From Chloroflexota bacterium (GTDB lineage Bacteria; Chloroflexota; Dehalococcoidia; GIF9; UBA5629), in contig JAPLHL010000258.1 of assembly GCA_026389655.1 (NCBI GenBank), forward strand, positions 1 to 6,878: a stretch of DNA of 6,878 nt, written 5' to 3'. Made by a program: the position numbers and the translations under genes. Every line of letters starts with the position of its first letter. The stretch's first letter is position 1. Positions 6,334 to 6,878 of the stretch are shown piece by piece. The notes beneath the pieces are model-generated. The model searched no databases, was not told the DNA's origin, and saw only the letters and a program-made list of their open reading frames with translations.

Positions 6334-6878
6334 AGGGAGATTTCCTGGCAGCTTGCGCAGCTTATCGCTTTGATCACCGAGCTGGCCTCGGCCATAATAT
6401 CTTCGATTATCATACGGGCAGGCTTGATTTCCTTTATCAGGCCGGATATCTGGCCGGCCATCATTGAGCCCTGCTCAATATCTCCTGATATCACCCCTTT
6501 GAACATCCTGCCCTTGCCAAGGTCTTCAAGCTCCTGAGGCTGTACGCCGGATTTCTCGAGGGCTGAGAATTCCCTGGTGAACCGGTTGGCCAGGCAGCGT
6601 ATCGGGTGCCCGGTGGTAATCCCGGTCACGGTTGTGGACCTGTCACGTGCCTGCATGATCTGTTCCTTGAATCGCGGGTGCGCAATGCACTCGGTTGAGC
6701 AAATAAACCGTGTACCCATCTGTATCCCCTGCGCGCCCAGTGCCAGGGCTGCGACCAGCCCGCGCCCATCTGCGATCCCGCCTGCCGCTATGACAGGGAC
6801 TTTGACCGCATCTGCTATCTGCGGTATCAGGGGAAAGGTGGCAGTATCGCCGATATGCCCGCCGGATTCCATGCCTTC
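6330..6878 (-). CDS. fabK: Enoyl-ACP reductase II, FabK type (N-terminal part outside window)
   Basis: FabK is an FMN-dependent, NAD(P)H-using enoyl-ACP reductase that performs the last reduction of each elongation cycle. Only the C-terminal 182 codons or so are present; the frame runs off the right edge as E-G-M-E, so the ATG at 6872 is internal. The visible TIM-barrel half has EGMESGGHIG with the conserved His, PVIAAGGIADGRG and ALALGAQGIQMGTRF (FMN phosphate site), FKEQIMQARDRSTTVTG, GHPIRCLANRFTREF, and SGDIEQGSMMAGQISGLI. These follow the FabK pattern through its C-terminus. Nitronate monooxygenases (2-nitropropane dioxygenases) share this fold and are the main alternative; the C-terminal motifs and the 4-bp overlap with fabD favour FabK. 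The tail ends in an unremarkable ISCASCQEISL with two cysteines that I do not recognise as a metal site. Confidence 0.85.
   Translation of the reverse strand, partial: EGMESGGHIGDTATFPLIPQIADAVKVPVIAAGGIADGRGLVAALALGAQGIQMGTRFICSTECIAHPRFKEQIMQARDRSTTVTGITTGHPIRCLANRFTREFSALEKSGVQPQELEDLGKGRMFKGVISGDIEQGSMMAGQISGLIKEIKPARMIIEDIMAEASSVIKAISCASCQEISL

Noticed and set aside
6330..6878. Nitronate monooxygenase (2-nitropropane dioxygenase) as the primary name for the right-edge gene
   Set aside because: The fold is shared, but the C-terminal motifs and the start/stop overlap with fabD fit FabK better; it remains the alternative because the N-terminus is not visible.

Overview
The window holds one incomplete gene on the + strand and six on the - strand, arranged convergently. 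The + strand gene (positions 1-1442) is the C-terminal half of a pyruvate, phosphate dikinase. The - strand genes are packed tightly and read, in transcription order from the right edge: fabK-like enoyl-ACP reductase (cut by the window edge), fabD (malonyl-CoA:ACP transacylase), an enoyl-CoA hydratase of the crotonase family, a 3-hydroxyacyl-CoA dehydrogenase of the Hbd type, plsX (phosphate acyltransferase) and fabF (3-oxoacyl-ACP synthase II). A 155-bp palindrome-rich spacer separates the two convergent units.

Junctions in the - strand cluster are a 4-bp stop/start overlap (fabK/fabD), then gaps of 18, 21, 87 and 20 bp, so it looks like one operon, perhaps with an extra internal promoter before plsX. 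The mix is unusual. FabK, FabD and FabF are type II fatty-acid-synthesis enzymes working on acyl carrier protein. The hydratase and dehydrogenase belong to CoA-linked beta-oxidation/butyrate-type families and occupy the place where FabZ and FabG might be expected. If those two work in the same direction as their neighbours, the visible genes supply condensation, ketoreduction, dehydration, enoyl reduction and malonyl loading, plus PlsX to pass acyl chains to phospholipid synthesis. Acyl carrier protein, FabG, FabZ, FabH and acetyl-CoA carboxylase are not in the window and could lie upstream of fabK.

The second notable point is plsX. Its product is 266 residues against about 330 for the family. 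The loss is mostly one clean in-frame gap of about 60 residues near the N-terminus, while the ribosome binding site, start, and the rest of the family motifs are present.

The organism looks like a bacterium of moderate GC content with an anaerobic style of metabolism (PPDK, FabK instead of FabI, Hbd/crotonase pair). The spacer repeats resemble dispersed palindromes I associate with Chloroflexota (Dehalococcoidia) and similar environmental anaerobes, but the lineage cannot be fixed from this sequence alone. I see no tRNA, rRNA, CRISPR array, transposase or phage gene.
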